Source: Burkholderiales bacterium PBB2
GTDB taxonomy: Bacteria > Pseudomonadota > Gammaproteobacteria > Burkholderiales > Burkholderiaceae_C
Assembly: GCA_002255955.1 (NCBI GenBank)
Contig: NKIM01000007.1
Coordinates: forward strand, 93,861-157,860
DNA: 64,000 nucleotides
Reading direction: 5' to 3'
Below the pieces are notes generated by a model. The model made no database searches. It was given only the letters and a program-made list of their open reading frames with translations, and was not told the origin of the DNA. The first letter of the stretch is position 1. Each line of letters opens with the position of its first letter. Positions 1 to 8,618 of this stretch are shown here, in pieces. The translations under genes were made by a program, and so were the position numbers.

Positions 1-507
1 GCTGCTGGCCAGATCGCCTTGGAAGGCGAGCAGGCGGCCGAGCACGCGCTTGACATTGCCGTCCAGGATGGCGATGCGCTCACCGAAGCAGAAAGCCGCA
101 ATCGCCGCGGCGGTGGAGCGGCCGATGCCGGGCAGCTCCTGCAGCTCAGCCGCGGTCGGCGGAAAGCGCCCATCGGGCCGGGCGGCCACGGCGCGCGCGC
201 AAGCATGGAGGTTGCGCGCGCGGCTGTAGTAACCGAGGCCGGCCCAAAGCGAGAGCACCTCATCCAGCGAGGCAGCACCGAGATCGGCCACGGTCGGGAA
301 GCGCTCGAGAAAGCGCTGGTAATAGCCCAGCACCGTCGTCACCTGCGTCTGCTGCAACATGATCTCTGACAGCCAGACGCGGTAAGGGTCGCGCGTCTTC
401 TGCCAAGGCAGCTCGTGCCGACCGTGTCGCTTTTGCCAGGCCACCAGGCGCTCGCCAAACTCCAGCGGCAGCACGGTCGCATCGCCGGCTGCGGTCTTCT
501 TCGTCAT
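1..507 (-). CDS. mutY: A/G-specific adenine DNA glycosylase, 5' part only
   Basis: Removes adenine mispaired with 8-oxoguanine in base excision repair. The first 169 codons are visible; the rest lies beyond the left edge. Read on the minus strand from the ATG at 507 the protein shows the HhH-GPD glycosylase fold: the substrate-recognition motif [12 protein letters not shown] with the catalytic Glu at residue 48, the helix-hairpin-helix [12 protein letters not shown] (125-136) and the catalytic Asp in [13 protein letters not shown] (D149). The iron-sulfur and C-terminal NUDIX-like parts are outside the window. The start overlaps the mutM stop by four bases (ATGA), so the two oxidative-damage repair genes are probably translationally coupled. 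Identification is secure. Confidence 0.95.
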   Translation of the reverse strand, partial: MTKKTAAGDATVLPLEFGERLVAWQKRHGRHELPWQKTRDPYRVWLSEIMLQQTQVTTVLGYYQRFLERFPTVADLGAASLDEVLSLWAGLGYYSRARNLHACARAVAARPDGRFPPTAAELQELPGIGRSTAAAIAAFCFGERIAILDGNVKRVLGRLLAFQGDLASS

Positions 508-1334
508 CTCTTTTGGCATTGGGGACAGAAAAACGTGGAGCGCGCGCCCTGGACAATGCGGCGGATGGGCGTGCCGCAGACGCGGCAGGGCTGGCCTTCT
601 CGGCCGTAGACCTGGGCCTGCATCTGGAAGCTGCCGGCCACGCCGTGCGCATCCTTGAAATCCCGCAAGGTGCTGCCGCCGGCCTCCAGCGCCTGCGCCA
701 GCACCGCACGCACGGCGTTGGCCAGGCGCACGGCGCGCGGGCGGCTCAGCTTGCAGGCCGCCAGGCGTGGGTCGATGCCGGCCAGGAACAAGGCTTCGCA
801 GGCGTAGATATTGCCGGCGCCCACAACAATGTCGCCGGCCAGCAAGGCCTGCTTGACCGCCACGCGCCGTCCGCTCAGGCCGGCATGCAGATGGGGGCCA
901 TCGAAGCGGGCATCAAAAGGCTCCAGCCCCAGGCCAGCCAACAGCTTGGCGGCCGGGTCGGCCTCCAGGCCCGGCGACCAAACAACGGCGCCGAAGCGGC
1001 GCGGGTCATTCAGGCGCAGCAGGCCGCGGTCGGTTTGCAAATCAAAGTGGTCGTGCGCGCCGGCCGGCGCCGACGCGTCCGCGCTGAAGCCCAGGCTGCC
1101 CGACATGCCCAGGTGCAGCAGCAAGCCACCCGGGGCGAGCTGCGAACTCAGCGGCAGCCACAAATATTTACCTCGCCGCGTGGTGGCACCCACGCGGGCG
1201 CCAACCAGGCGCTGCGGCTCCAGGCCCAGAGGCAAGCGCAGCGGCTTGCCCAGGCGCACCGACTGCACCGTGGCGCCGCAAATGGCATCGGCAAAGCTGC
1301 GGCGGGTGACTTCGACTTCGGGGAGCTCGGGCAT
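504..1334 (-). CDS. mutM: Formamidopyrimidine-DNA glycosylase (Fpg)
   Basis: Bifunctional glycosylase/AP lyase that excises 8-oxoguanine and formamidopyrimidines. The 276-residue protein begins [12 protein letters not shown]; the Pro after Met is the catalytic nucleophile and the following Glu is also catalytic, which fixes the start at 1334 and rules out an in-frame ATG four codons upstream. The C-terminus carries the family zinc finger C-X2-C-X16-C-X2-C (about residues 250-273). Length matches the family (about 270). The gene is divergent from the TPR gene at 1416 and runs into mutY with an ATGA overlap, forming a mutM-mutY repair pair. Confidence 0.97.
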   Translation of the reverse strand: MPELPEVEVTRRSFADAICGATVQSVRLGKPLRLPLGLEPQRLVGARVGATTRRGKYLWLPLSSQLAPGGLLLHLGMSGSLGFSADASAPAGAHDHFDLQTDRGLLRLNDPRRFGAVVWSPGLEADPAAKLLAGLGLEPFDARFDGPHLHAGLSGRRVAVKQALLAGDIVVGAGNIYACEALFLAGIDPRLAACKLSRPRAVRLANAVRAVLAQALEAGGSTLRDFKDAHGVAGSFQMQAQVYGREGQPCRVCGTPIRRIVQGARSTFFCPQCQKR

Positions 1335-1415
1335 GGCGGCGATCATATCGGTGCAGAATGGCCGCAGCCCGCGTGTGCCTAGCTCGGGCTTTGTGATCAC
1401 GCAGGAGCTTGTTGC

Positions 1416-3278
1416 ATGCCCGAAATCCATCGCCGCCGCCCCCGACTGAATGCCAGCATGCTGGCCCTGATGGCGGCCGGCCTGCTCCAGACCCTGGCCG
1501 GCAGCCCCGCCGCTGCGGCCACCGCACCCGCCAGCACGCCTCCTGAAGCCCTGAGCAGCGCGAAAGCCGAGGCCGCGCCGGCCAGCATCAGCAACTCCGA
1601 GCTCGACGCGCCGCTGTTCTACCAGCTGCTGGTCGGCGAACTGGAACTCAGCACCGGGCAGACCGGCGTGGCCTACCAGGTGCTGCTGGACGCCGCCCGC
1701 CGCACCAAGGACGAAGAGCTGTTCAAGCGCGTGGTCAACATCGCCCTGCAAGCGCGCGCGGGCGACCAGGCCCTGATCGCGGCGCGCGCCTGGCGCGAGA
1801 GCCTGCCGGCCTCGATGGCAGCGCAGCAGATGACCATCCAGCTGCTGGCCCTGCTGAACCGCCCGGCCGAGGTGGTGGAGCCGCTGCGCGCCCTGCTGGC
1901 CCTGAACCCGCCCGAGCTGCGCGGCGCGGTGCTGGCCGGCCTGCCCCGCCTGTTCCAGCGCACCCCCGAACCCAAAAAGGTCTTGAGCGCCCTCGAGCCC
2001 CTGCTGCACAACGCCAGCCAGGCCAAGGAAACGCGCGTGGCCGCCCAGGTGGTGTTGGCGCGCCTGGCTCTGTCGGCGGGCGATGGCAAACGCGCCCTGG
2101 AACTGGCTCAGTCGCTGAACCAGCAGTTCCCCGAAGGCGATGACGCCATGCAGCTGGCCCTGGAGCTGATGCCCAACGAGCCGGCGGCCGAGGCCTTGAT
2201 CCAAGCCCGCCTGCAGGCCACGCCCGAGGACACCAAGCTGCGCCTGGCCTACGGCCGCGCCCTGGCCCGCGCGCAGAAGCCTTCCGACGCGGCACGTGAG
2301 TTCCGCGCCGTCACGCTCAAAGACCCCGAACAGCTGAGCGCCTGGTTCGCCCTGGGCACGCTGGAACTGGAACTGCGCCAGCCCGAGGCCGCCGACCGCG
2401 CCCTGCGCGAGTACCTGCGCCGCCTGGACCTCGCCGCCGCGAAAGAGGCCAAGGAGCCCGGCGACGCCGCCAAGGAGACGAACGACAACAGCCAGGCCGA
2501 GTTCAGCCAGGAGGCCCGCCAGCAATCCTGGTTGATGCTGGCCCAGGCGGCCGAGCTGCGCGGCGACCTCAAGGGCGCCGAAGCCTGGCTGCTCAAGGTG
2601 GACAGCCCGCAGCGCCGCTTTGAAGCCCAGTACCGCCGCGCCTCGCTGATCGCCCGCCAGGGCCGCCTGGCCGAGGCCCGCAAGCTGCTGCAAGGTCTGC
2701 CCGAAGACACGCCCGATGCACTGCGCGCCAAGGTTATGGCCGAATCGCAGCTGCTGCGCGATCAACGCGAATGGAAGCAGGCCTACGAGCTGCTGGCCCG
2801 CGCCACCGAGCGCCTGCCCGAGGACGCCGATCTGGTTTACGAGCAATCGATGATGGCCGAGAAGCTGGGCCAGCTCGACGAAATGGAAACCCTGCTCAAG
2901 CGCGTGATCGCCATCAAGCCCGATCACCACCATGCCTACAACGCCCTGGGCTACTCGCTGGCCGATCGCAACATCCGACTCGACGAAGCGCGCGGCCTGA
3001 TCGCCAAGGCCTTGAGCTTTGTGCCCTCCGAGCCCTTCATCATGGACAGCATGGGCTGGGTGGAGTTCCGCCTGGGCAACAAGGAAGAAGCGCAGCGCCT
3101 GCTGCGGCTGGCCTTCGAGGCGCGCCCCGATGCCGAGATCGCCGCCCACCTCGGCGAGGTGCTCTGGGCCAGCGACAAGGCCGAGGAAGCGCGCCGCGTC
3201 TGGGCCGAAGGCCTGAAGCGCGACCCCAAGAACGAAGCGCTGCTGGACACGCTCAAGCGCCTCAAGGTCAAACCGTGA
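1416..3278 (+). CDS. Exported tetratricopeptide-repeat protein
   Basis: 620 residues. After a short basic N-terminus comes a hydrophobic stretch ([14 protein letters not shown]) ending in an alanine-rich site, consistent with a signal peptide and a periplasmic location. The rest is alpha-helical and Ala/Leu/Glu-rich with repeated TPR-like units, clearest in the last 200 residues (for example [16 protein letters not shown] followed by [16 protein letters not shown]). This pattern is common in betaproteobacterial TPR proteins encoded just upstream of lolB. An AGGAG ribosome site lies about 10 bases before the ATG. The stop overlaps a GTG start of lolB, suggesting co-translation and perhaps a role in envelope or lipoprotein assembly; the exact function is unknown. 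Confidence 0.85.
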   Translation: MPEIHRRRPRLNASMLALMAAGLLQTLAGSPAAAATAPASTPPEALSSAKAEAAPASISNSELDAPLFYQLLVGELELSTGQTGVAYQVLLDAARRTKDEELFKRVVNIALQARAGDQALIAARAWRESLPASMAAQQMTIQLLALLNRPAEVVEPLRALLALNPPELRGAVLAGLPRLFQRTPEPKKVLSALEPLLHNASQAKETRVAAQVVLARLALSAGDGKRALELAQSLNQQFPEGDDAMQLALELMPNEPAAEALIQARLQATPEDTKLRLAYGRALARAQKPSDAAREFRAVTLKDPEQLSAWFALGTLELELRQPEAADRALREYLRRLDLAAAKEAKEPGDAAKETNDNSQAEFSQEARQQSWLMLAQAAELRGDLKGAEAWLLKVDSPQRRFEAQYRRASLIARQGRLAEARKLLQGLPEDTPDALRAKVMAESQLLRDQREWKQAYELLARATERLPEDADLVYEQSMMAEKLGQLDEMETLLKRVIAIKPDHHHAYNALGYSLADRNIRLDEARGLIAKALSFVPSEPFIMDSMGWVEFRLGNKEEAQRLLRLAFEARPDAEIAAHLGEVLWASDKAEEARRVWAEGLKRDPKNEALLDTLKRLKVKP

Positions 3279-3865
3279 CCTGGATGTCACGCGCTCTGCC
3301 CGGCCGGCGTGCCGGCATGGCAGGGGCTCTGGCGCTGGCCTTGCTGCCGATCTTGAGCGGCTGTGCCAGCCTGGCGCCGCAGGCGCCGCCCGCTGCTTTT
3401 CTGAGCGCACCCGACGCCGTCCACCTAACCGGCCGCTTGAGCGTGCAGGTGACGGGCGCCAACGGCCGGCCAAGCGGCGGCAATGTCGGCTTCGACCTCA
3501 GCGGAGGCCCGACCGCGGGCCAGCTGGAGCTGAGCACGCCGCTGGGCGCCTTGGTCGCCCGGGCGCGCTGGGGCGGCGGCGAGGTGAGCCTGCAAACCCC
3601 CGAAGGCGAGCGCCGCTTTGAGGATCTCGACGCCCTGACCCGCGAGATGCTGGGCGAGACCATCCCCCTGGCCGCCCTGTTCGACTGGCTGCGCGGCCAG
3701 CCCTGGCCGCAGGCCGCGCACGAGCCCCTGCCCGCGCCACAAAGCGGCTTCGAGCAACTGGGCTGGCGCCTGGATCTGGCGCGCCGCGCCGATGGCCTCA
3801 TCATCGCCAGCCGCAACGGCGAGCCCAACGTGACCCTGCGTGCACGACTGGATGCTTCGAACTAA
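3275..3865 (+). CDS. lolB: Outer-membrane lipoprotein insertion protein LolB
   Basis: LolB accepts lipoproteins from the periplasmic carrier LolA and inserts them in the outer membrane; it is itself a lipoprotein. The N-terminus has a signal peptide ending in the lipobox LSGC (Cys30 counting from the GTG). The body ([10 protein letters not shown], then [12 protein letters not shown], then WLRGQPWP) follows the LolB pattern, and about 196 residues is the normal size. The GTG at 3275 overlaps the upstream TGA and has AAGG seven bases before it; an ATG at 3284 is an alternative that would not change the mature protein. The place before ispE is the usual one in beta- and gammaproteobacteria. Confidence 0.92.
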   Translation: MTWMSRALPGRRAGMAGALALALLPILSGCASLAPQAPPAAFLSAPDAVHLTGRLSVQVTGANGRPSGGNVGFDLSGGPTAGQLELSTPLGALVARARWGGGEVSLQTPEGERRFEDLDALTREMLGETIPLAALFDWLRGQPWPQAAHEPLPAPQSGFEQLGWRLDLARRADGLIIASRNGEPNVTLRARLDASN

Positions 3866-3939
3866 ACGCCACAAGATCAGCGCCTCAAGATCCGCACCAC
3901 CCCGATTCCCCTCCCCCGCACCGGCCCCGGCCTTTTTCC

Positions 3940-4947
3940 ATGCAAGCGATTTACGACGTCCCCGCCCCCGCCAAGCTCAATCTCTTCTTGCACGTGGTGG
4001 GCAAGCGGCCCGATGGCTATCACCTGCTGCAGTCCATCTTTGCCCTGATCGATTGGGCCGACACCTTGCATTTCGAGCGCCGCAGCGATGGCCGCCTGCA
4101 GCGCCACGACCAGGGCGACGCCCTGCCCGAGGACGACTTGTGCCTCAGGGCTGCGCGCGCATTGCAGCAGCAAAGCGGCTGCACGCTGGGCGCCGACATT
4201 CACATCGAGAAGCGCTTGCCCGCGGGCGCCGGCATGGGCGGCGGATCCTCCGATGCCGCCTCCACCCTGCTCGCGCTGAACCGCCTCTGGGGCCTGAACT
4301 GGCCGCTCTCGCGCCTGCTGCCCCTGGGTTTGAGCCTGGGTGCGGATGTGCCGTTTTTCCTCGGCGGCAGCCACGCCTTCGTCGAAGGCATCGGCGAAAT
4401 CCTGCATCCGATCGAGCTGCCCGAGATGAGCTTTGCCGTCGTGAAACCGGCCGCCAGCATCCCCACACAGAAAATATTTTCGAGCCCCCTCTTGGCAAGG
4501 TCGAATTCTGTGGCTATAGTAGCGGGCTTTCCTGCACACAACAGCAGCGACGACAAAACGAGCAGCGACAGCCGCTCCGCCGAGTCAGAAAATGCTGGCG
4601 CCGTGACAAGCGCAGTGAGCCTGGACGCTGAAGGAGTCGCGAGATTCTTGAATGGCTACGGTCGCAATGACCTGCAAAAGCCGGCCGAGGATTTCTGCCC
4701 TGAGGTGGTTCAGGCACTCGAACTGCTGGAATCGCGATTCGGCAACAGCCGGATGACGGGTTCAGGCAGTGCGGTTTTTGCAAGAGTTGATGCTGCAACG
4801 CTCGACACTTTCAATAACCCTGAGGGCGGGAAAAACGGGATTGACTACCGTGAAAAAAATCAGCTGATTTTGGGTTTGCCCACTCACTGGTCTGGTAGAA
4901 TTTGCCGCAGTCTGAATCGCCACCCCTTGCAGGGTTGGGCTGAGTAA
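3940..4947 (+). CDS. ispE: 4-diphosphocytidyl-2-C-methyl-D-erythritol kinase, extended form
   Basis: Phosphorylates CDP-methylerythritol in the MEP pathway to isoprenoids. It has the GHMP-kinase ATP loop LPAGAGMGGGSSDAAS (about residues 91-106), the N-terminal KLNLFLHVVGKRPDGYH and the C-terminal motif MTGSGSAVFA. At 335 residues it is some 40-50 longer than usual. The excess is a Ser/Asp-rich, low-complexity insert (about residues 205-235, HNSSDDKTSSDSRS) before GRNDLQ, and an extended tail before the conserved ending CRSLNRHPLQGW. From about 4470 on, the base composition drops and A/T-ending codons become common, unlike neighbouring genes. This stretch also contains promoter-like sequences pointing to the tRNA and prs. 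Confidence 0.93.
   Translation: MQAIYDVPAPAKLNLFLHVVGKRPDGYHLLQSIFALIDWADTLHFERRSDGRLQRHDQGDALPEDDLCLRAARALQQQSGCTLGADIHIEKRLPAGAGMGGGSSDAASTLLALNRLWGLNWPLSRLLPLGLSLGADVPFFLGGSHAFVEGIGEILHPIELPEMSFAVVKPAASIPTQKIFSSPLLARSNSVAIVAGFPAHNSSDDKTSSDSRSAESENAGAVTSAVSLDAEGVARFLNGYGRNDLQKPAEDFCPEVVQALELLESRFGNSRMTGSGSAVFARVDAATLDTFNNPEGGKNGIDYREKNQLILGLPTHWSGRICRSLNRHPLQGWAE
4492..4520 (+). promoter_or_regulatory. Sigma-70-like promoter inside ispE
   Basis: TTGGCA at 4492-4497 and TATAGT at 4515-4520 are separated by exactly 17 bases, a near-consensus pair. It lies within the ispE coding region, in its AT-richer part, and points toward tRNA-Gln and prs. Activity is inferred from sequence only. Confidence 0.5.
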
Positions 4948-4963
4948 AGACACAAGTTATAGG
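4893..4963 (+). promoter_or_regulatory. Candidate promoters for tRNA-Gln / prs
   Basis: Two candidates overlap the end of ispE and the short gap after it. One is an extended -10 (TGGTAGAAT, 4893-4901). The other is TTGGGC at 4935-4940 followed after 16-17 bases by TTATAGG (4957-4963), which would start RNA about 20 bases before the tRNA. Neither is a perfect consensus, so which is used cannot be told from the sequence. Confidence 0.4.
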
Positions 4964-4990
4964 GTGCTGCAGCTCTGCAGTGTCCTGTGT

Positions 4991-5067
4991 AGGGGAGTCG
5001 CCAAGTTGGTTAAGGCATCGGATTTTGATTCCGACATGCGAAGGTTCGAATCCTTCTTCCCCTGCCA
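4991..5067 (+). tRNA. trnQ: tRNA-Gln (anticodon TTG)
   Basis: A 77-base cloverleaf. The acceptor stem pairs AGGGGAG with TTCCCCT, the D arm contains GCCAAGTTGGTTAAGGC, the anticodon stem-loop is TCGGA-TTTTGAT-TCCGA with TTG at positions 34-36, the T arm contains GGTTCGAATCC, and the 3' CCA is encoded. It reads CAA/CAG glutamine codons. It sits between ispE and prs, a conserved betaproteobacterial arrangement. Confidence 0.97.
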
Positions 5068-5137
5068 AATTTCTTTCTCTTGAATACCCACCCGGACACG
5101 CTGGCTGGCCACGGGTCCTTGACCCAAAGGATGGCCC

Positions 5138-6100
5138 GTGCTGCTCAATACCGTCCTCTTCACCGGTAACGCCAATCCGGTTCTCTCCCAAGAAATTGCC
5201 ACCCACCTGGGCCTCGAGCTCGGCAAGGCCGTGGTCGGTCGTTTCTCTGACGGCGAAGTCACCGTCGAAATCCAGCAGAACGTCCGCGCCCGCGATGTGT
5301 TCGTTATCCAGCCCACCTGCGCGCCGACGAACGAGAACCTGATGGAACTGCTGATCATGGTCGATGCCCTGAAGCGCGCCAGCGCTCGCCGCATCACCGC
5401 CGTGATCCCCTACTTCGGTTACGCACGCCAGGATCGCCGCCCCCGTTCGACCCGCGTGCCGATTTCGGCCAAGGTCGTGGCCAATCTGCTGGAAACCGTC
5501 GGTGTCGAGCGCGTCCTGACCATGGACCTGCACGCCGACCAGATCCAAGGTTTCTTCGACATCCCGGTCGACAACATCTACGCCTCGCCGGTGCTGCTGT
5601 CGGACCTGAAGGCCCGCAACTACAGCAATCTGGTCGTCGTCAGCCCCGACGTTGGCGGTGTGGTGCGTGCACGCGCCCTGGCCAAGCAGCTGGGTTGCGA
5701 TCTGGCCATCATCGACAAGCGCCGTCCGGCCGCCAATGTCTCGGAAGTGATGCACGTCATCGGCGAAATCGACGGCCGCAACTGCGTCATCATGGACGAC
5801 ATGATCGACACCGCCGGCACCCTGGTGAAGGCTGCCGAGGTGCTGAAGGACCGCGGCGCCAAGAGCGTGTTCGCGTATTGCACGCACCCGATTCTGTCGG
5901 GCCCCGCCATCGAACGCATCTCCAAGTCGCACCTGGACGAAGTCGTCATCAGCAACACCATCCCGCTGAACGACGCCGCCAAGGCCTGCGGCAAGATCCG
6001 CCAGCTGTCGGTCGCCTTCCTGTTCGCCGAAACCATCCGCCGCATTTCGGACGGTGAGTCGGTCACCTCGCTGTTCAGCGAGCAGAACAACAATTTCTAA
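5138..6100 (+). CDS. prs: Ribose-phosphate pyrophosphokinase
   Basis: Makes PRPP from ribose-5-phosphate and ATP, feeding purine, pyrimidine, histidine and NAD synthesis as well as the phosphoribosyl steps of hisG and cobT encoded in this same window. The 320 residues show the ATP-binding FGYARQDRR segment, the divalent-metal/PRPP stretch [18 protein letters not shown] and the PRPP loop DDMIDTAGT. The start is a GTG at 5138 with AAAGGA six bases before it; an ATG at 5131 is out of frame. Length and motifs fit class I PRPP synthetase. Confidence 0.97.
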   Translation: MLLNTVLFTGNANPVLSQEIATHLGLELGKAVVGRFSDGEVTVEIQQNVRARDVFVIQPTCAPTNENLMELLIMVDALKRASARRITAVIPYFGYARQDRRPRSTRVPISAKVVANLLETVGVERVLTMDLHADQIQGFFDIPVDNIYASPVLLSDLKARNYSNLVVVSPDVGGVVRARALAKQLGCDLAIIDKRRPAANVSEVMHVIGEIDGRNCVIMDDMIDTAGTLVKAAEVLKDRGAKSVFAYCTHPILSGPAIERISKSHLDEVVISNTIPLNDAAKACGKIRQLSVAFLFAETIRRISDGESVTSLFSEQNNNF

Positions 6101-6107
6101 AAAGATC

Positions 6108-6141
6108 TTCGGGCGACGCGGTGCAAGCTGCGGCGCCCGAA
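6108..6141 (+). other. Stem-loop after prs
   Basis: TTCGGGCG (6108-6115) pairs perfectly with CGCCCGAA (6134-6141) around an 18-base loop just after the prs stop. No T-run follows, so it is at best a weak terminator or a 3'-end stabilising hairpin. Confidence 0.35.
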
Positions 6142-6206
6142 TCACATGCAGTCGCCGTACGGACTGCAGTTCACTGAGCAGCCTGGTCGCGGGCGCTCAA
6201 CACCAT

Positions 6207-6226
6207 GAACACCGCTTGCGGTGTTC
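6207..6226 (+). promoter_or_regulatory. Hairpin immediately upstream of the rplY ribosome site
   Basis: GAACACCGC and GCGGTGTTC form a perfect 9-bp inverted repeat separated only by TT, ending nine bases before the GGAG ribosome site of rplY. There is no T-run. It could be a leader structure affecting rplY translation. Confidence 0.35.
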
Positions 6227-6243
6227 AGCCATTTGGAGTCACT

Positions 6244-6867
6244 ATGAAATTCACCGCTTTTGATCGCAAGCTGCAGGGGACCGGAGCGAGCCGCCGCCTG
6301 CGCATTGCTGGTCGCGTTCCTGGCATCGTTTTCGGCGCTGGCGAACCCGCCAACATCGAACTGGACCACAACGCCCTGTTCCACGCCCTGAAGAAGGAAG
6401 CCTTCCACAGCACCATCCTCGAGATGGAACTGAACGGCGCCGTGACGCAAGTTCTGCTGCGCGACTTCCAACTGCACCCCTACAAGCCGCAAGTCCTGCA
6501 CGCTGACTTCCAGCGCGTGGACGGCACCACCAAGATCACCAAGAAGATCCCGCTGCACTTCATCGGCGAAGAAAACTCGCCGGCCGTGAAGACCGACAGC
6601 TGCACGGTCAACCACGTGATCACCGAGCTGCAAATCACCTGCCTGGCCCAGCAACTGCCCGCTTTCATCGAAGTGGACCTGAGCGGCCTGACCAAGGGTC
6701 ACTCGGTGCACGTGAACGACCTGAAGATCCCCGCTGGCATCAAGGTTGTGACCCACGGCAAGCCGAACCCCGTGGTTGCCACCCCGGTGGAGCCTGTGGT
6801 CGAAGTGGTGGTGGCTGCTGCCGCTCCCGCCGACGACGGCAAGGGCAAGAAGAAGGGCAAGAAGTAA
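6244..6867 (+). CDS. rplY: 50S ribosomal protein L25 (CTC form)
   Basis: Binds 5S rRNA in the large subunit. The 207-residue product is the long form: an N-terminal L25 domain (MKFTAFDRK ... [20 protein letters not shown]), a C-terminal beta domain, and a charged tail [13 protein letters not shown] lies five bases before the ATG at 6244; the in-frame ATG at 6205 would add 13 residues unlike the family. It lies between prs and pth, the usual betaproteobacterial order, and is followed by a strong terminator. Confidence 0.95.
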   Translation: MKFTAFDRKLQGTGASRRLRIAGRVPGIVFGAGEPANIELDHNALFHALKKEAFHSTILEMELNGAVTQVLLRDFQLHPYKPQVLHADFQRVDGTTKITKKIPLHFIGEENSPAVKTDSCTVNHVITELQITCLAQQLPAFIEVDLSGLTKGHSVHVNDLKIPAGIKVVTHGKPNPVVATPVEPVVEVVVAAAAPADDGKGKKKGKK

Positions 6868-6896
6868 TCCTTCTTCCCCACGGCTTCATGCCTCAC

Positions 6897-6925
6897 GAAA
6901 AGGCCCTGCACTGCAGGGCCTTTTT
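6897..6925 (+). terminator. Rho-independent terminator after rplY
   Basis: GGCCCTG and CAGGGCC form a 7-bp GC stem with a 5-base loop (the repeat can extend to nine pairs), preceded by AAAA and followed by TTTTT. It ends transcription of the prs-rplY unit before pth. Confidence 0.85.
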
Positions 6926-7018
6926 CTTGCCCGCTCGACTTGTCTCGCCAACCCTCTGCAAGCCCAGGCCCGTTGGCCCCTTTCTCTCGGCCCCCCTGCC
7001 CACCGATAATCTCCGCCC

Positions 7019-7693
7019 ATGATTCGACTGTTTGTAGGCCTCGGCAATCCCGGGGCGGAATACGAAGACACGCGCCACAACGCCGGTTTCTGGTGGGTGG
7101 ATCAGCTGGCGCGCAAGCTGGGCACCACGCTGCAGGCCGAGCGCAACTACTACGGCCTGTGCGCGCGCGTCAACAACGCGCCCGGCTGCGACGGGCCGAT
7201 CTGGCTGCTGCAGCCCATGACGTACATGAACCTCTCGGGCAAATCGGTGGCGGCGCTGGCGCGCTTCTTCAAGATTGCGCCGGAGGAAATCCTCGCCATC
7301 CACGACGAGCTGGACCTCGTACCGGGTGAGATGAAGTTCAAGCAAGGCGGCGGCAACGGCGGCCACAACGGCTTGAAAGACATGCAGGCCCAGCTCGGCT
7401 CGGCCAATTTCTGGCGCCTGCGCCTGGGCATCGGCCACCCCGGCCACAAGGGCGAGGTCGCGGCTTATGTGCTGCGCAAGCCGCCTCTGTCGGAGCGCGA
7501 GGCGGTGCAGGATTGCATCGACAAATCCCTGGCCACGGTCGAGCTGATGCTGGCGGGCCAGATGGACAAGGCCCTGGCCAAGATCCACGCCAAGCCGCCG
7601 CGGCCCAAGCCGCCCAAGCCTGCAGCCCTGGCCGCCAAGCCCGAAGGCAGCCCCGGTCAGCCCACCACCCCAGCCGCCCCCACAGAAAGCTGA
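7019..7693 (+). CDS. pth: Peptidyl-tRNA hydrolase
   Basis: Recycles peptidyl-tRNA released from stalled ribosomes. Signature residues are present: [18 protein letters not shown] with the catalytic His20, the HDELDL segment carrying the catalytic Asp, and [12 protein letters not shown]. The core matches the family (about 195 residues). The C-terminus is extended by about 35 Pro/Ala/Lys-rich residues ([10 protein letters not shown] ...) that look disordered and are not part of the catalytic fold. Confidence 0.96.
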   Translation: MIRLFVGLGNPGAEYEDTRHNAGFWWVDQLARKLGTTLQAERNYYGLCARVNNAPGCDGPIWLLQPMTYMNLSGKSVAALARFFKIAPEEILAIHDELDLVPGEMKFKQGGGNGGHNGLKDMQAQLGSANFWRLRLGIGHPGHKGEVAAYVLRKPPLSEREAVQDCIDKSLATVELMLAGQMDKALAKIHAKPPRPKPPKPAALAAKPEGSPGQPTTPAAPTES

Positions 7694-7697
7694 GCCC

Positions 7698-8249
7698 ATG
7701 CACCACCGCACACAGCCCCGCCCCGTCCTGGTTTTGAATGGCGCGGCCTGGGCTGCCGTGCTGGTGGGGCCGTTGCTTGCCATGCCCCTGGCTGCACAGG
7801 CCGAGACAGAGACGCGCAGCGCCCAGGTGTACCGCTGTGGCCCGCAGGGCCGCGACTTGCGCGACTCCCCTTGCCCCGAGGGCCGCGAGCAAGCCCCCAA
7901 GACGATCGCCTTCGATCAGCCCAGCGAGGCCGACCGACGCGCCGCTCAAGCCCTGGCCAAAGACCATGCGCGCCGTGCCCGCGAGATGGAAGCCCAACGC
8001 CTGAAAGCCGAGGCCGACGCGCAGCGCCGGGCGGCGCCGGCCATCGGCATCCATGGCCGCGGGCAAGCGGCCTCGGCGCCGCAACAAGCCAAATCCACAC
8101 AGCCGCCTCAGCCCAAAGCACCCAAGCAGCCCAAGGCGCCAAAAGCGCCCAAGCCCTTGAAACCGATCACGCCGGCGGGGCTCCAGACGGCGCCGCAGCC
8201 CCTGCCGAGCGGTGCCAAGCCCGGCCGGGCCGCTTCGGCAGCAAGCTAG
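7698..8249 (+). CDS. Small exported protein with DUF4124-like N-terminus
   Basis: 183 residues starting four bases after pth. A hydrophobic signal-like segment (AAWAAVLVGPLLAMPLAAQAE, split here by AAVLV) is followed by VYRCGPQGRDLRDSPCPEG, a short Tyr/Cys-containing motif seen in DUF4124-type periplasmic proteins. The middle is a charged helix rich in Arg/Glu/Ala and the tail is a Pro/Lys/Ala low-complexity region with KAPKQPKAPKAPK repeats. Probably periplasmic; role unknown. It may be co-transcribed with pth. The stop is only 11 bases before the cobalamin riboswitch. Confidence 0.7.
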   Translation: MHHRTQPRPVLVLNGAAWAAVLVGPLLAMPLAAQAETETRSAQVYRCGPQGRDLRDSPCPEGREQAPKTIAFDQPSEADRRAAQALAKDHARRAREMEAQRLKAEADAQRRAAPAIGIHGRGQAASAPQQAKSTQPPQPKAPKQPKAPKAPKPLKPITPAGLQTAPQPLPSGAKPGRAASAAS

Positions 8250-8259
8250 AATGCCCCTC

Positions 8260-8502
8260 GTTGGTGCTCGTGCAGGCATTGCGTCTTGCACAGTTAAACG
8301 GGAATCAGGAAGGCGCGCTGCCACGCTCGCAAGCAAGCCCAACCTGAGCTGTCCCCGCAACGGTAAGTGAACGAAGCCCTGGCCACTCGCCTCATCGCGA
8401 CGGCCGCCAGAGCGCTTCAAGCGCTGTCCTCAGTCCACTGAGACCCCCGGGTTTTGGGAAGGACACAGCCGCTGAAGTTCACCAGCCCGGATACCGGCCA
8501 AC
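8260..8502 (+). promoter_or_regulatory. Cobalamin (AdoCbl) riboswitch
   Basis: The leader has the conserved elements in order: an AAACGGGAATCAGG block near 8297, the B12-box core CCCCGCAACGGTAAGT near 8352, and the closing CAGCCCGGATACCGGCCAAC near 8484-8503. The outer stem pairs GTTGG (8260-8264) with CCAAC (8498-8502). In this family cobalamin binding lowers expression of downstream uptake and synthesis genes; here it precedes btuB and the whole cob run. Confidence 0.9.
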
Positions 8503-8561
8503 AACGTGGTGCGCCGCGTCCCCTGCCCCTCAACGGGCGGGAGCTGCAGCACATCGTTCCA

Positions 8562-8590
8562 CAGGCACTCAGCGGGTGAGCTGGTGCCTG
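8562..8590 (+). promoter_or_regulatory. Candidate riboswitch expression-platform hairpin
   Basis: CAGGCAC and CAGC (8562-8573, one bulged base) pair with GCTG and GTGCCTG (8580-8590) to give an 11-bp stem with a 6-base loop, between the riboswitch and the btuB start. A T-rich stretch follows only after about ten bases, so it may act by hiding the start region rather than as a classic terminator. Confidence 0.4.
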
Positions 8591-8618
8591 GCAGTTCTGC
8601 TTGCTGTTTCTTTTGCTC

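Noticed and set aside
504..3473. Very long minus-strand open frame of 989 codons
   Set aside because: Only its last 276 codons (mutM) are real; the rest is antisense to the TPR gene, an effect of high GC codon use, with Gln/Leu/Gly-rich low-complexity translation.
4991..5067. tRNA-Gln as an integration site
   Set aside because: No repeat of the tRNA 3' end was noticed downstream and prs follows in its conserved position.
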